In this document: positions 9,413 to 21,646 of the stretch, piece after piece
Layout of the letters: every line of letters begins with the position of its first letter
How positions within the stretch are numbered: position 1 is the first letter of the stretch
NCBI GenBank assembly: GCA_015039465.1
Contig: MU129998.1
Span: 224,861 to 263,100, forward strand
Length of the DNA: 38,240 bases
DNA from: Phlegmacium glaucopus
Lineage: Eukaryota; Basidiomycota; Agaricomycetes; Agaricales; Cortinariaceae
Direction of reading: 5' to 3'
The notes under the pieces: generated by a model
Databases searched by the model: none
Seen by the model: the letters and a program-made list of their open reading frames with translations, nothing else
Told to the model about the DNA's origin: nothing
Made by a program: the position numbers and the translations under genes

Positions 9413-12397
9413 ATGTCGTTCTTCAGCAAACCTCACATCAGACAAGAAGGATTCTCACCAGACGACATCTTCTCCTCCACTGCTGCACTACACACTAAAT
9501 ACCCTTCCTCGCCACTCAATCTTCCCAGCATGGACTTTGGAGACGAATTGGCTGGCTTGATGGCTGCTGATTCGAATGGGAGCAGATCGTCACCGACAAG
9601 TGGATACCAGCAGCAGCAGCAACAGCAGCAGCAACAGCAGCAACATCAAGATTATAGGACTACAACGCATAATATCTTTGATACGTCCAGCGTCTCTTCC
9701 AACTTTTCTTCGTTCAGTAACGGAGGAGCAGGAGGAGGAGGAAGCCAACCTTCGTCTCTTCACTCTGATTTCACTTCATTCAATACAACGATACCAGCTT
9801 CTATCAGATATGATCCTCATCATCCACCTCAATCCAACGATTCTCCAAATCCACCGCCCTCTTCCTTCCACTCCCACTCCCATTTCAACAGACACACTCC
9901 CTCACCTATCAATGGATCCGTAGGTTCAGGATCTTTACATTCCCCTATTATAGATTCTTCGACCAGTCTAGGGAGAAGAGCTCTCGGTTCTAGGTCTAGA
10001 TCTAGGTCTCGTCCACCTGGTATCGCTTCATCTTCATCCAATTCTTCTTCAAACAACCCAAATTCATCAACCGGCAGTATCGGTCCAGCTAGGACCTCAA
10101 GGACAAGGAGAAACAGTAGCATCAGCGGCACTTCTCCTCCTCCCTTTGCCCATGGGAGGCCTATTGTTATTCCCGGGAATGGTCGAGGAAGCACAGCAGG
10201 CGGAGGGTCCGGTAGTTGGTTTGGGAGTGGCTCGTAAGTCCATAAAATACTCTTCTAAAAAATACCTCTTTTTTGACTCTCCCCTCTCCCAGTCCACACC
10301 CAACACACCACCACTCCCTATCCCTTTCCCTCGGCGGCAGCGGTGCATCCCACCACTCCCACTCCCACCACCATTCAAACTCCCATTCACTAACAATCCC
10401 AAAATCGCCCATCGAATTCACCTCTTCCACATCCTCATCGACTACTAACGCCTCCAATAACGGTCAACTAGCAAGTCCGTTATTAACGGCTCATCCATTA
10501 GTACCCAACGGTAACGCTAGTTCACATGGTCATCATCTGGGTCATCATCACGGACATGGTCATCATCAACAACACGGTCATCCTCCCAGCTTATCTCATT
10601 CATTATCTCATTCTGGAACTTTAAATGGTGGTTTGAGCTCTATGAACTCGATGAGTTCGTCGATGGGATCTATGGGTGCCATGGGAGGCTTTGGCAATAT
10701 GGGAAGTATGAGCATGAATAATTTGGGTCCGATGGGTTCGATGAGTGGTATGATGGGCGGAATGAATATGGGTGTAGCTAGTGGGGGATTATCTCTAGGT
10801 TAGTCGACCCAACCGCACTTTCTTCCTCATCCTTTGACGCCCCCCCCTTCCAGGTCCTCTAAACCCTCACCAATCACCATCCCTCCAAACCCCAACTCTA
10901 TCCACAAACAATAACAGCAACAACGTCCAATCCTCACTATCCACTTCTCTCCCACTTACCTCCATAACATCCGGTCCATCCCCACAAGCACCAACTCCAC
11001 TTACAACCTCAATAAACCCCACACTACCACCAGCCGGTAATAGTCAACAACCACAAGACAAACAATCCCTCCTCGCAAATGAAAAACGTCGTCGTAGACG
11101 AGAATCTCATAATGCGGTCGAGAGGAGGAGAAGAGATAATATAAATGAGAAGATAAGTGAACTTGCTACGTTGATTCCGGAGTGTATGTTGGAGGCTGGC
11201 GGTGGTGGTGGAAATGCGAATGGGACCGCCAATGGAGGTAAGTTTTTCGTATTTCTTTTTTGGAGGGAGGACTAATTCGATGCGTCGCGTGTTTTTAGGA
11301 TCAAGTTCTCCTTCTCATGTAACACCTACCTCCCCCGGTGGTGGTGGAATCGGGTTATTGGATGGTTCGGATCCCCTACTACCTTCTTCTTTTGGTCTCA
11401 ACACCAACACCACCAACGGGAATGGGTCGATTAGTCCGATTAATGGTGGAGTTAAAGAAGAAAACGGAGGGGAAGGAGAAGGAGGAGGCGTCGTTAAAGC
11501 GAATAAAGGGATGATATTGAGAAAGAGTGTGGATTATATCAGGTGAGGACGCACACGATCTATTATTATTATCAAAACGCTAAAACGCATTGCAGATATC
11601 TCCAACAACTAGTAACAGCTCAAGGCGCACGTAACCGTGAACTGGAACAAGAACTGAAAGCCTACAGGAGATCATCGGATTCCGCTGCCGGTGGTTCAGT
11701 TGACTCGGACTCTCCTGGATATCTAGGACACCACCAACAAAGGAGGTCCGGCGCCATTGGAGGGACGCGTATGACGCCTCCTTCGATGTCGAGTCCTTCA
11801 GACGGAGGTAAAGACGATGGAGATGATGTTTTGATGTTACATGATAGTGTGGACGCTGTTACTGGGATGGAATTTGGGAGTTATGCACGGGGAGGAGGGG
11901 GAGGTGGAGGTGGAGAAGGGAGAGGAGGGTTACCGAGTATGCCTGAAGGTGATGATGAAGATGATGATAACGATTCGTCTCAACACCATCAACATCACCA
12001 CCAACAGCAACAACAACACCATCACCATAGTCAACAACAACAAGAAGGAATGGAAGTCGATAATTTGGGTATGGGTCTGAGCATGGGAGGCGGTATGGGT
12101 ATGAATCATATGAACATGGTGGGGATGAGTACGATGGGAGGAGGAGGTATGCATTTTAGTGGTGGCGGTGGTGGGATGGATAATGCGGAGAATCTGAGGG
12201 GACGTACGAGGGTTGTGAGACGCGGTAGTAGTATCACCACTACCACCACCACCACTACGCCCAACGGTACTGCTGTTGCCGGTGGTACTGATAAAAATAT
12301 CCCCGGAGGGGCATTGAAAGAGGAAATTGGGGATGAGGATATACTTGGTACTGTTGGTGGTGGAGGGTTTGGAATTGGAAGGACTCGTGGAATGTAA
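9413..12397 (+). CDS. bHLH-leucine zipper transcription factor with a very long loop
   Basis: Five exons: 9413-10233, 10293-10798, 10854-11237, 11299-11542 and 11596-12397, with introns of 59, 55, 60, 56 and then 53 nt at the last four junctions as applicable; the frame closes to 918 aa. The N-terminal half is low-complexity: 12 Gln, then S-, H-, G- and M-rich stretches. The basic region (about 520-537) reads KRRRRRESHNAVERRRR, keeping the His, Glu and Arg that define class-B, CACGTG-binding bHLH proteins. Helix 1 is DNINEKISELATLIPE. Helix 2 and zipper (about 638-670) read GMILRKSVDYIRYLQQ and ELEQELKAYR. The loop between helices is about 85 residues of G/S/N/P-rich sequence interrupted by an intron. 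The closest types I know are Rtg3/MITF/USF-like factors; I cannot name the orthologue. The C-terminus is G/M/H/Q-rich and acidic. It would act in the nucleus as a dimer. Confidence 0.9.
9608..9643 (+). repeat. CAG/CAA microsatellite coding for polyglutamine
   Basis: Twelve consecutive CAG or CAA codons inside exon 1 of the bHLH gene. A second mixed His/Gln tract is at about 11980-12045. Such tracts often vary in length between strains. Confidence 0.9.
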
Positions 12398-15300
12398 AGT
12401 ACAACTTATTTTCGCCTGCTTTTTTCTTTCTTTTTCTTTTTTTTCTTTTTTTCATGCCCAAGTTCGTCCTCTGCTGTGTGTTCGCTGCCCACTTATGCCC
12501 CCTTGTCGGCTATATTCTATCCTATCATTAACCCTTTTTCTCTGCTTTCATTATCAAAAATCTCTCGCTTCCTTCCTTCCTTCTGTCTCTCTCTCTCTCT
12601 CCGTCTCTCTGCCTGCGTACCATGTGTATTTTATATTTTATTCCCCCCTTTCGTTCGCCGCCTTCCTTGTACTATTTCTTTATCGTCCGCTTCAAGGGTT
12701 TACAATTCAAATACGTTGGGCAAGGGGAGTGAGGGGCAGTTGTTTATCATCCATCATCCTATCCATCCATCCCGCCGGTTCCCCCTTGCTTGGAACTTTT
12801 TTAACAAAAAAAACTCGGGTAGATGATTTTGTATTAACTTTTTTTTTGTTATTCCTTTCCAAAAATCGAAATTTATGAAAGAAAGACATTGGACAAACAT
12901 ATTTCTCTCTCAAATTGTCGGATATCATTTTCCTCGTCTTGGATGATGAGTTTTAGATTTGGATTTAGATTTGTAGTTTAATTTATTGAACTTCTGAAGG
13001 AGAGGGTGGTGTATTTCAATCAAACCCTTGTAGTAATTTCAAAAGAGAGAAGAGGTTTTGTTTCCTATTTATTAATAATATATCACCATCCTACTACATA
13101 GTATATATTTTCACCGATAAAAACCCGTTTTTTGGATTCGTTTTGGTTGAGATCCCTCAGAACAAGGACCGTTTCAAATAGCATAGCATTCCTCCTTGGG
13201 GTATAACTATATTTACTTTTACTTTCACTTGTCCTTTTTTTTTTCGCTAAAAGCCTAAAACGGATTTATTTTGCCTTTTTGTTCCCCCCTCTTTTTCTGA
13301 TGTGTGGCGACGCTTGGGCGATTTGTCGCCTGGGTAACCTATTTAGACTTGAGCCATCGGTTCCGAGTCAGTTCAAAATCATTGACCTAGATAGAACTTC
13401 TAGAATAATGGCACGGTAACAGCCTTTTGAATAATATTGATCCGTGAACATGCCAGTTGCTGCTAGTACCATCCCTCTCACGAATTTATCCAAAATGATC
13501 AGTGAGCGCTAAACGGCAAAAAGTAGTGAATAAATACCCACCTCAAAAAGAAACCCAACCCAACAAAAAAATAAAACTTCAGTCCTTCATTTGGTCCTTT
13601 GTTTTGTGCCTTAGCCCATCTTATTACAATTGGGATCCTCTCAAACTGATGAGCGCACTTGTCATTTCTTGCTATCTACGCCCATAACCCAATGAATCCT
13701 GATGGCAATTTCTGATGGTTACATTCTTGGGTTTACGTAATTATCATGATAACCCTCGTAAACAATTTTACCGGAAATCGGGTTGGCCTTTTTTTTTTTT
13801 TGGTATTTGCCGCTTGTAATAAAGTATGTACCTAAATCGATTCATGGGTTTTCTAAAACAGAAGTTGTCGTTCGTTGAAGAAACTCTATCGTCGAGATCG
13901 AGGAACCAGGTTGTTAGGTTTCAGGTCGTCTTTTTTGGACCCGCGCATTCAATCATGTAATCAACCCGACAAAAAGAGTGTGGTGTGGAGCACATGGAGC
14001 TCCATATTTGCAAATTGGTTTTTTTTAAAAAAAAAAAACAAACACACAACGAACCAATTCGAAAGGTGTAGATGGATGACCCGGAAGATTAATCAGAGTC
14101 CGTCCTTGACTGAATCTGGCCAGTAAGCGGATGATTACCATTCCCTGAGTTATGTACTTGAACTACTTAGTAGCTCGCTGAGATGGTCCAGCCGAGGAGG
14201 GGTGCTTTTTTACCAGGAAGGCGTAGGTGATCCATAGAATTGGAGCCTTTTGATACAAGGCCGGATCCAGCTGTTAAAGCGCACGAAAGGCAAGTTGGAC
14301 AGTGGGGGGGATTGAATCAGGAACAACAATAGAACGGAACCAGCGTGAACAACGGGACTCTGACACCTGGGTGCAATAATCAAGGGGATCCATGGTCTAT
14401 AAAAAACCCATGAGTCTGAGAGAAAAAGTATTTGACAAGTAACTTTTATGGGAGTGGGCATGAGTTTTTTGACGTTATAAAGCTAAGGGTGGTTAACAGT
14501 TAGGGAAAACGACCTGTCAACCACATCGGCTTTCTATGTCATAATAAATATAAAACAAATGCCCGAGTTGTTTGTTTGTGTTTGTGATGAACGTTTTGAA
14601 TCCTTTTGTGCTTTTTTTTACCCTAGAGCTCTCAATCGTGGGCATTCGGCATGTCTACTTGGTTTACATTTCGTGTTACTTTATATGCCTCATTCTCCTA
14701 AATCATTTTACCCAGCGATTCTGACGCAAATATTTGTCTAGGAAACTACATACGTACATCTTGCCGTCAAGGAGTCATGATGGGATTTTAAACCGTGGAA
14801 CGAGTGAAGACTCTGGTCCTGGAAAAAGGTCCCTGCTTGGGCCCCTGCGATGATGAGCCGGGCCGGGAAACGTGCCGAGCGGTGTCGTGCCTGGGACCCG
14901 GAAGGTGTCCTGGGTCCTTCTGATTCCTTTTCCCGCAAGTGAGTGGAACATTCATTGATGCGTTGTGTCGGGTAGAGAGAGAAACTTGGTGGGGAACTTG
15001 GCGGATACAAGGTTGCTCTTTGGGATCTGTTGGAGCGACGGCATTTCCTGCCAGTGTAGGAGATAGGCTATCAAAAAATTTGGACCTTCACCCGTATTGG
15101 GTACGTGTAGCCTCATGGTAGCTATTTGGGAAGGGCGACCCATATCAGTACCATATCCCGCTGAGTAATACCGCATATCCGCATGCATGCTTAGATAGGA
15201 GTAAAAGGCTTCTTCTCAACGAGCATGCAATCTATAGGGTACTTTTGGCCTTCTCCCAAATCCGACTACATATCCCAGGTTTTTGTCGTTGACAACCAAA

Positions 15301-17204
15301 TTCGTAACAACTCCTAGATGATGAAATTTTTAAAATTTGTTGAGCCTTCTATAAGCTTCTATAAGCAGCAGATACTTATCCGGCAAGTTGTATCGATAGG
15401 TAGGGTATCGGATGTTAGCAGTTCTACCCCGCGACGCGCGAATTGAGATCTATTGAGATCGTTAACTTCGAAGTAGCGCCTCCCCAAAATACAAGCATCC
15501 ATCGCAACTCTGTGTTCGACCACGCAAGGTGTACATATGGGTGTACGAGGTAAATCCGAGGGAAACCTTTGAAGAAGCGCTGCACCTCGTGCTATCCCTC
15601 GTGTTATGTAGGAAGGAAGGATAGTTGCCCATATGTATTTGCAGCGCTATACAGACTCGTACCAGGGTTCCTCGGCTGACCTAGTTCGTCTGCTATGTGC
15701 GACCCCCCCTGAAAGGCCTACGAACGCTTGGAACTGCTTCAATACGGGAACCAATCGATGGGACATCTCCTGACATCTCCAAGGGGTTTGAACGAAGGGC
15801 CTTGGCCTTGAATTATGCACTTATTGATGCATCTGGATTTCGATAGTATGTTAGTTTATCAGTTCAAAAATGGACGTACAATTAAGAATATATCGAAGCT
15901 CGGTCAAAATTGCTGACCACAGGTGCTAGAGATAATTAAAGTCGACTGTCCATTCTATGGTGGAAAGTAATGCTTGACAATGTGGTGGTTCGTGACGACC
16001 GCATATGATCATATGTGGCTTGAGCGTCGTTTCCTCGATCAAAGCTAACCGTTGTTTAAAGCTATACTTTCTTGAAGGCGTAAACCTGGTATTTTCCGAG
16101 GTGCGTTTTTGGGAAAAGTGACTGGGATAGTTGAAAGATTGATGGATCTCACTCGTTGTTTCAACACGGTGTGATTAGGTCTGCGTAATTGCTGTATCTG
16201 CATACAAATATTTGAATGGCATCGATGTGGGGTAGATAACAGGAGATGATAGTCATACATACTTGGAAGGAAGTACTGTCAATGTAAAAGCCTAAGCAAG
16301 AGCATCATTTTCTCAAGGCTGAAGATAGCTCTTGATATCCTTAGAATAGAGAAATGTTTCTGTTGATTAGTTCCTTGTGTAGATATTCGACAGGAGCTTC
16401 TGAAACATCATCTGGTTTCGGTGCACCAGGTAGAAACTGATCGCGCAGGACCAATACCAAATAGATAATCTAAGTAGAAATCAGTTGGAATGACGTTAAG
16501 TATAGGTAAAAGTATTATTTACGGTTCGTTTGTACTCAATCCTTCCGCTGAATTATCCCAAAACTATTTTTATAGCAGTGGCGATCCTCGCAGGGTTATC
16601 CAGAAACTTTGGCGAAGAGATGTGGTCTCCTAGACCGAATGATAAAGTGATGACAATCAAACAGTGTTGGACAGTCACTGACTGAAGGTCGAAAGTCATG
16701 GACGTGTCATTGTCAACTAGTCATACTATAGTGGCGTCAGTGGCGTCCCATCCGGCTTAGGTTCATGACGTGATTGATGTTACATCGTGTCTATTGATAT
16801 TACATCAGCGACTTTGATAGGCGTGGTTGTCGCTGACCTTCGCTGACCGGCACAGCACTGTCGACGCGTATCATCGATTTTCCTTCGGAGCTGAGCCATG
16901 AAAATGGAGCAGAGCTCAAGGTATTCATGAGGATTAGACTTGGGAAATTATTGTTTATCGCTCGAGATCACGTGCCTAGTACATGTGATTTAGAATCATC
17001 GGAACCTTGTCATCAAATTAAACAGGCCAAGCTTCGGCTGCCTCAGGCTCTCCTTAGACCTCTGGATGCCTCTCCATCCAACCAATTGTTAGTGTAAGCG
17101 CACTATTCAGTTTCACGCCTCTAAGAAATCGAAACCGTCGCCTGCTTTGTCATCTACGCCTAAAAATAACAGTTCACGCGGAACCCCATTTTTTGGCGCA
17201 AGAC
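12398..17204. other. Long intergenic region without a recognised gene
   Basis: Nearly 5 kb. The first 600 bp is pyrimidine-rich (T and TC runs near 12420-12450 and 12585-12605) and looks like 3' UTR and terminator sequence of the bHLH gene. At 13080-14100 the sequence is AT-rich with homopolymer runs. At 14750-14950 it becomes GC-rich, with several short inverted ggtcc/gggacc pieces. Short open frames on both strands have no family signature, and I found no tRNA, rRNA or intact transposon ends. It may hold unrecognised, decayed elements. Any noncoding RNA would be missed by reading alone. Confidence 0.35.
16969..16974. promoter_or_regulatory. E-box CACGTG upstream of the LCB3-like gene
   Basis: CACGTG in the context gatCACGTGcct, 231 nt upstream of the LCB3-like start codon. 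A CCAAT pentamer follows at about 17080, the core bound by the HAP complex. Both are motif matches only. Confidence 0.35.
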
Positions 17205-19501
17205 ATGACTAAAATCAAAGACAAATCCAAAGACAAAAACGAAACACCTCCTCTCAAGTCGACACTATCTATGCCTAAGAGTTACCCAGGATCACCTTCT
17301 CTCTCTTCTTCACCAACGCCATCTCCTACTGGGCAATCCGGGAAAGATGTTTATGACACGAATTTATCTTGGTGGAGGGCTGCGATACGACGCAGGTTGG
17401 TGGCGAGTGTACAGAAGGAATCAAGGGTTATTGCGAGAATGCAAGTAAGTCCCATGAATCTCTCAATGCCTTTCGTTTCTTGCCATGCTGGCACTCCGGC
17501 CACACATCGTCATCCAGCACTAACTATTTTTTATATAGGAAAAAATCCGTACTCCATTCCTGGACGCCTACTTCGTCTACACTTCCTCCCTAGGTACACA
17601 CACGTTCTTCATGACCGTCATTCCAGCCATATTTTTCTTCGGATATTCAGAATTGGGTCGTGGGTGTGTCAGACATATGGCTTAAAACGTACTCAGTCGT
17701 TGAATTTTTGATCAGGTTGCTCATGGTCCTCGCTTTGGGTGTATATTCTTCATCCGTAGTGAAAGATCTCATATGTTCACCTCGACCATTCGCGCCACCT
17801 GTCACCCGCCTAAGTACGTGTCAATTTTTGCTTGCGAGCAAAATGGCTTTCTAATGTATGGTTCAATTTCCACAGCGATCGGAACACATCATCTTGAATA
17901 TGGGTTTCCTTCCACACATTGCACGAACTGCATTTCTATAGCCCTGTTTTTCTTCTCCCATCTTCATCATCTAGCTTCTACACCTGTTTCCTCACTTAGC
18001 AACGCTGCTACAACCAACATCACGTCGGATAACATCACGGTTCCCCTATTCAACGCTACCCTCACAACAGCCCAATCCGCTTTTACAACTATAACCGAAT
18101 CTCCATTAATCTCACCTCCTCTTTACACATTCCTCTGCATTCTTCTCGTCATCTACACTTTCTCAATCGTCTTCGGCAGGCTGTATACAGCCATGCACTC
18201 TTTCACAGATTGCGCCATGGGTCTCTTCCTAGGCACCGTCATATGGTGGGTTCAAACAAGTTGGGAAGGCTTTCCCGTATTAGTTCAGGAGAGCGATTGG
18301 GGGTACAACCTTCTTGTGCGATTGGGTATCGGGAGGGCCTTGCCTTCATCTCTACTCCTGCAAGGCTTAACCTCCGTCCCTATCCCCACGGCCCTCTCAT
18401 CCCCACCCCTCTTAATAAACCTATTCAAAGGCTTATCCCTATCCACCCACATCGAATCATGGTTAACTTCTCAAACTTATCAAGTCCCCATGGTCCTCAT
18501 CCCATTAACTTTATGGGCCGTCCATCAACATCCTCAACCAGTAGATGATTGTCCATGTTTCGAGGACGCTATTGCGTTCATGAGTGTTCTGATGGGTGCC
18601 TTCGTAACGCGATGGGGAATGTGTTATGATGGTGGAGATGGAGGTGTTTGTGGGGGAATTGCAGGCATCGCGAGGACGGTTGTTATGCCTGGGAGTGGAT
18701 GGGTTTTACTGGATGAAGTGTGGGTTCAGGTGGATAGAGAATGGAGAGATGTAGCGATTTGGTGGTTAGTCGCTACTGTTAAAATGGTGGTTGGTATGTC
18801 ATATCGTCCTTTTTTCATTCTTCTCTCATCACTTACTTCCCTCCCTCCCCCCAATTCAGGTATTCTAATAATATTTACATGGCGTCTCCTTGCCAAATCC
18901 ATCCTTCACATCCTCCTACCCCCTATATTCCGACTCCTCTCAAGAGCCATTCGTCTTCCTCATCGAAGGTTCTACACCCCAGCTACAGAATACAAATCTG
19001 TTCCACATCTATTCCATCCATTAATGGGCAATAGAGAGGACAGAGGAGCGGGAGCGTTTGGGTTGCATCCTATCCCCAGTGTTATCGATTTACCTAGTAG
19101 CGCTGGTGTGGGTGTCGAGGTTGGGGGGATCGGGAGTGGTGTTGATGGGGTTTCGAGGTATTTGAAGATGAGGACCGGCAGTGCGATGAAAAATGGGAAC
19201 AATGGCCTGAATGAAGAAAGTGATGATGACGAGGTCGATGAGGAGATTCGGAATGGGTATGGGTATGACAATGATAAAGAAAGAGCGGGGAAGGATGGAC
19301 AAGCTCCGGATGTTAAACATTACGATGCAGATGGTTCGTGTTTCTTTACCCCCCTTTTTGACAGCTGCTAACACATTGACATATTTTATTTAAATAGTGT
19401 TAACCAAAGTCATCGTTTATGCGGGTATAGGCGCATTAGCTACTGAGATCCTTCCGCTCTGCTTTGAATTGGTAGGGTGGGGTGTTAAATCCTGGGTCTG
19501 A
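17205..19501 (+). CDS. LCB3: Sphingoid long-chain-base phosphate phosphatase (PAP2 family, Lcb3/SGPP type)
   Basis: Six exons: 17205-17444, 17539-17663, 17716-17813, 17876-18793, 18860-19333 and 19398-19501, with introns of 94, 52, 62, 66 and 64 nt; the frame closes to 652 aa. The three PAP2 motifs are complete: KDLICSPRP (about 138-146), PSTHC (166-170, with the catalytic-type His) and GRLYTAMHSFTD (255-266, R-x5-H-x3-D). Several hydrophobic membrane spans surround them. The LxTxGxHHLEYGFPSTH context is that of Lcb3-like enzymes, which remove phosphate from dihydrosphingosine and phytosphingosine 1-phosphate in the ER and feed ceramide synthesis. At 652 aa it is longer than yeast Lcb3. The extra length is an S/P-rich N-terminus, an S/T/N-rich loop between PAP2 motifs 2 and 3, and an acidic segment before the last exon. 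The start is the first ATG (MTKIKDK). The last exon restores a hydrophobic end (VLTKVIVYAGIG). Confidence 0.92.
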
Positions 19502-20100
19502 GTATGATTTGGGGGGGCCAACGGGTGGAAAAACTATTATCTTTTGTTTGTCTTTTGTTTCGTTCTTTGGTTCTTTCTTTAGAGTCTCAAGGCTTTCAAC
19601 GCGCACGCTTTGTATTTTCGAAACGTTCGCTTTATTCAGAAAGGCATACATACATGAGTCGGATGGGGGCGGTCTGTAATATTTCTTTTTCTTTGGCGTT
19701 TAATTGCTTCCAATTTGTTGTCTGTTGTACCTTTTTTTTACTCCTATAGTATATATCCATACGACTTTGTTTCTACATACCCCTTCTTTTATTTTGCTTC
19801 TGTTCTTCTGTTCGTTTTTTTAATAGAGGGAACGATAATTTCTTTTATTGACAGTATCGAATACAGCCGCAACGCAGCGCGACTGTTTATTTGTGATGAA
19901 CCATTCTTTCTGACAATTTAGCGGCACCACAGGCAGTGTTTCATTGTAGATGATGCAGTTCATAACATAGATAATTGAGAGTATCATAGATAAATCAATT
20001 GTACAGTAAATAAGGAAGCTGTGATTTTAAGATATAGAAATACTGCTCAAAAAGTTAAAACATTGCAATGTTGCTGGTACTCACCAAATAAAACCGCCCC
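19502..20100. other. 3' flank of LCB3 and intergenic sequence
   Basis: T-rich sequence that fits the 3' UTR of the LCB3-like gene and the 3' flank of the minus-strand HNH gene. No gene or repeat was recognised; short open frames here lack family features. Confidence 0.4.
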
Positions 20101-21484
20101 TCAAATTTGCATTATATCCCTATATTTCTCCACATTCTCTTCAGCTGTACCATCCCATGATGTTCCTTCCGCAATACAGGCCTTCCAGGTTGGAAGCTGC
20201 CGAGATGATCTAAGGACCTTCGTAATTTGATCAGAATTCCAAGATACATTGACAGTGGAACCATCCATCAGCCTGTCTCTACTACCATTCCCATTATCAA
20301 GTAAAGAAGCTGGTAGGATACCGCTGGGAGCCAGAGTGTCTGGAGCAGTGGGAGGGGCAATGTTTCCAGCCAGCAACAGATTACCATCATTGTTGATGTG
20401 AGACAAAAAGGCATCTTGCCAGGTGATAGGGGAGTTTAAATGTCGGTCACCAAGGAAAGGCCAGCGAGCACGGACTCGGGCCTCATGAAGGAGGAAAATG
20501 GCTGGAAAAGGGAAATGATGGTCTTGAAACTTCAAAAAAACAGCTCGGCCATGATAGGGTTCAAGATCTGGCTCTCTACTGAAATTTATGAAAACAATCA
20601 TGTGAATTTCCTGAACAAGGGAAAAGGTCAGCATGAAAAGAAGCAGTTGTTGCTCACTCACAGGAATCCAGCGAAGAAAACATGCACATGAATTGAAATG
20701 GATGTAGTGATTTGGGCATAGGAGCATTCCATTTCTGGGCTCATGCTCAACAGATTTGGCAGACAGGGGAATATAGCCTCGGTCACAACAATCTGACCAC
20801 TTTTCCTCATTTATTAGCCAGTAATATTAGGGATAAAATAAAATAAAATTGCAAACTGTGTCATCTTCCACTTCAGGGATAACTTGAATGTGTGCCTGTT
20901 GTGTTAGCTTTACACCACAGACTATACATACTCTGTACCCCTGAAAGACATCACATTGGTCCAGTCCCATCTTGAAAGCTGTGGTACCAGAGTGTGTAGA
21001 GATATCAGACACATTGTTAGGGAATGTCACGGGCTACCCTGGGGTTTTCCAGGGCAACCCGCACCCGCACCCGTCAAAACCCGTACCCACGTCCATGGGT
21101 GCAGGTTTCGACAGGCACGGGTGCGGGTTTTGAAAAAACCCGAGGGTATATAACCCGTGGACGGGTACATGTCCAAAACCGACAGGGAATACATAATAAT
21201 TTTGTAATAATTATTAATTTATTATTTACTGCTAGTAAATCAACTGCGGGTGACTTAATCAACTGACCGGCAAATCCCGGGACACCCGTCAAACCCATGT
21301 CACGGGTATGGGTTAGGCAGGGGTTATAAAGTTGCAACCCGTGCCCGTGCCCGCAGGTGCCCGTGGTACCAACCCGTATGGGTTTGTAAACCCGTGACAT
21401 TCCCTACACATTGTATACATATTCAAAGTCAGAGGGGACAGAAGAAGGTAGAGGCAATGTGAATTGAGAGAGTTCTAATGACAT
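20101..21484 (-). pseudogene. HNH-endonuclease-domain protein, disrupted by a MITE
   Basis: Minus-strand exons: 21484-21407 and 21009-20857 (one exon split by an insertion), 20805-20662 and 20610-20101. Without the insertion and one target copy these close to 294 codons. The HNH-like core is visible: CIVCG, QAHI, RGYIPLSAKSVEHEPRNG and LLCPNHYIHF, with Cys pairs and His placed as in HNH nucleases. The C-terminal half (HGRAVFLKF, PFPAIFLLHEARVR) matches the family of basidiomycete HNH proteins as I know it. The substrate is unknown. The ATG at 21484 begins MSLELSQFTLP and runs in frame to the insertion after codon 26. Translation could still start at an internal ATG after the insertion, so a shortened protein is possible. 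The first intron has a weak donor, GTTTGC. Both downstream introns are 51 nt. Confidence 0.78.
21018..21406. mobile_element. Non-autonomous hAT-type element (MITE), 389 bp
   Basis: The ends are perfect 16-bp inverted repeats: TAGGGAATGTCACGGG at 21018-21033 and its complement at 21391-21406. They are flanked by an exact 8-bp direct repeat, CACATTGT (21010-21017 and 21407-21414). An 8-bp duplication and TIRs starting with T/CAGGG are the hAT signature. Both subterminal parts are crowded with ACCCG/CGGGT motifs, as expected for transposase binding. There is no coding capacity. It sits inside the first exon of the HNH gene. Confidence 0.93.
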
Positions 21485-21646
21485 TGTGGTGAGATTGTAT
21501 GGGGGACTTGGACTGAAATGTAGTACTTAATACTACTTATGTCGAACAATTTACACGGGTTTAGCTGGATCACAGCTGCATTAGGCAAACCAAGGCTCGA
21601 TCATGATCAAGCTCCCTTTGCTCGGCCCCCCCACAGCGCTATAAAT
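21485..21646. other. Stretch between the HNH gene start and the long LTR
   Basis: On the minus strand, right after the LTR end, the sequence reads ATTTATAGCGCTGTGGGG, which resembles the leader or primer-binding region that follows a Ty3-type LTR. It continues about 100 bp with a palindromic TGATCATGATCA-like core before the HNH 5' flank. So this LTR may be a 5' LTR whose internal region is lost. No tRNA match could be assigned. Confidence 0.4.

Noticed and set aside
9829..10457. Long minus-strand open frames opposite the bHLH exons
   Set aside because: They are shadows of low-complexity S/H/G-rich codons; the plus strand has spliced domains and matching introns.
14760..14940. GC-rich segment with inverted ggtcc/gggacc pieces as a structured RNA or tRNA cluster
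   Set aside because: No cloverleaf, A/B box or T-arm motif could be traced, and the inverted pieces are short and do not nest.
18972..19374. Minus-strand open frames opposite LCB3 exon 5
   Set aside because: They are shadows of the acidic and S/T-rich part of the plus-strand gene; no family features.
21018..21406. The MITE read as an intron of the HNH gene
   Set aside because: The 8-bp duplication and 16-bp inverted repeats explain it fully as an insertion, and no well-placed GT-AG pair restores the frame.
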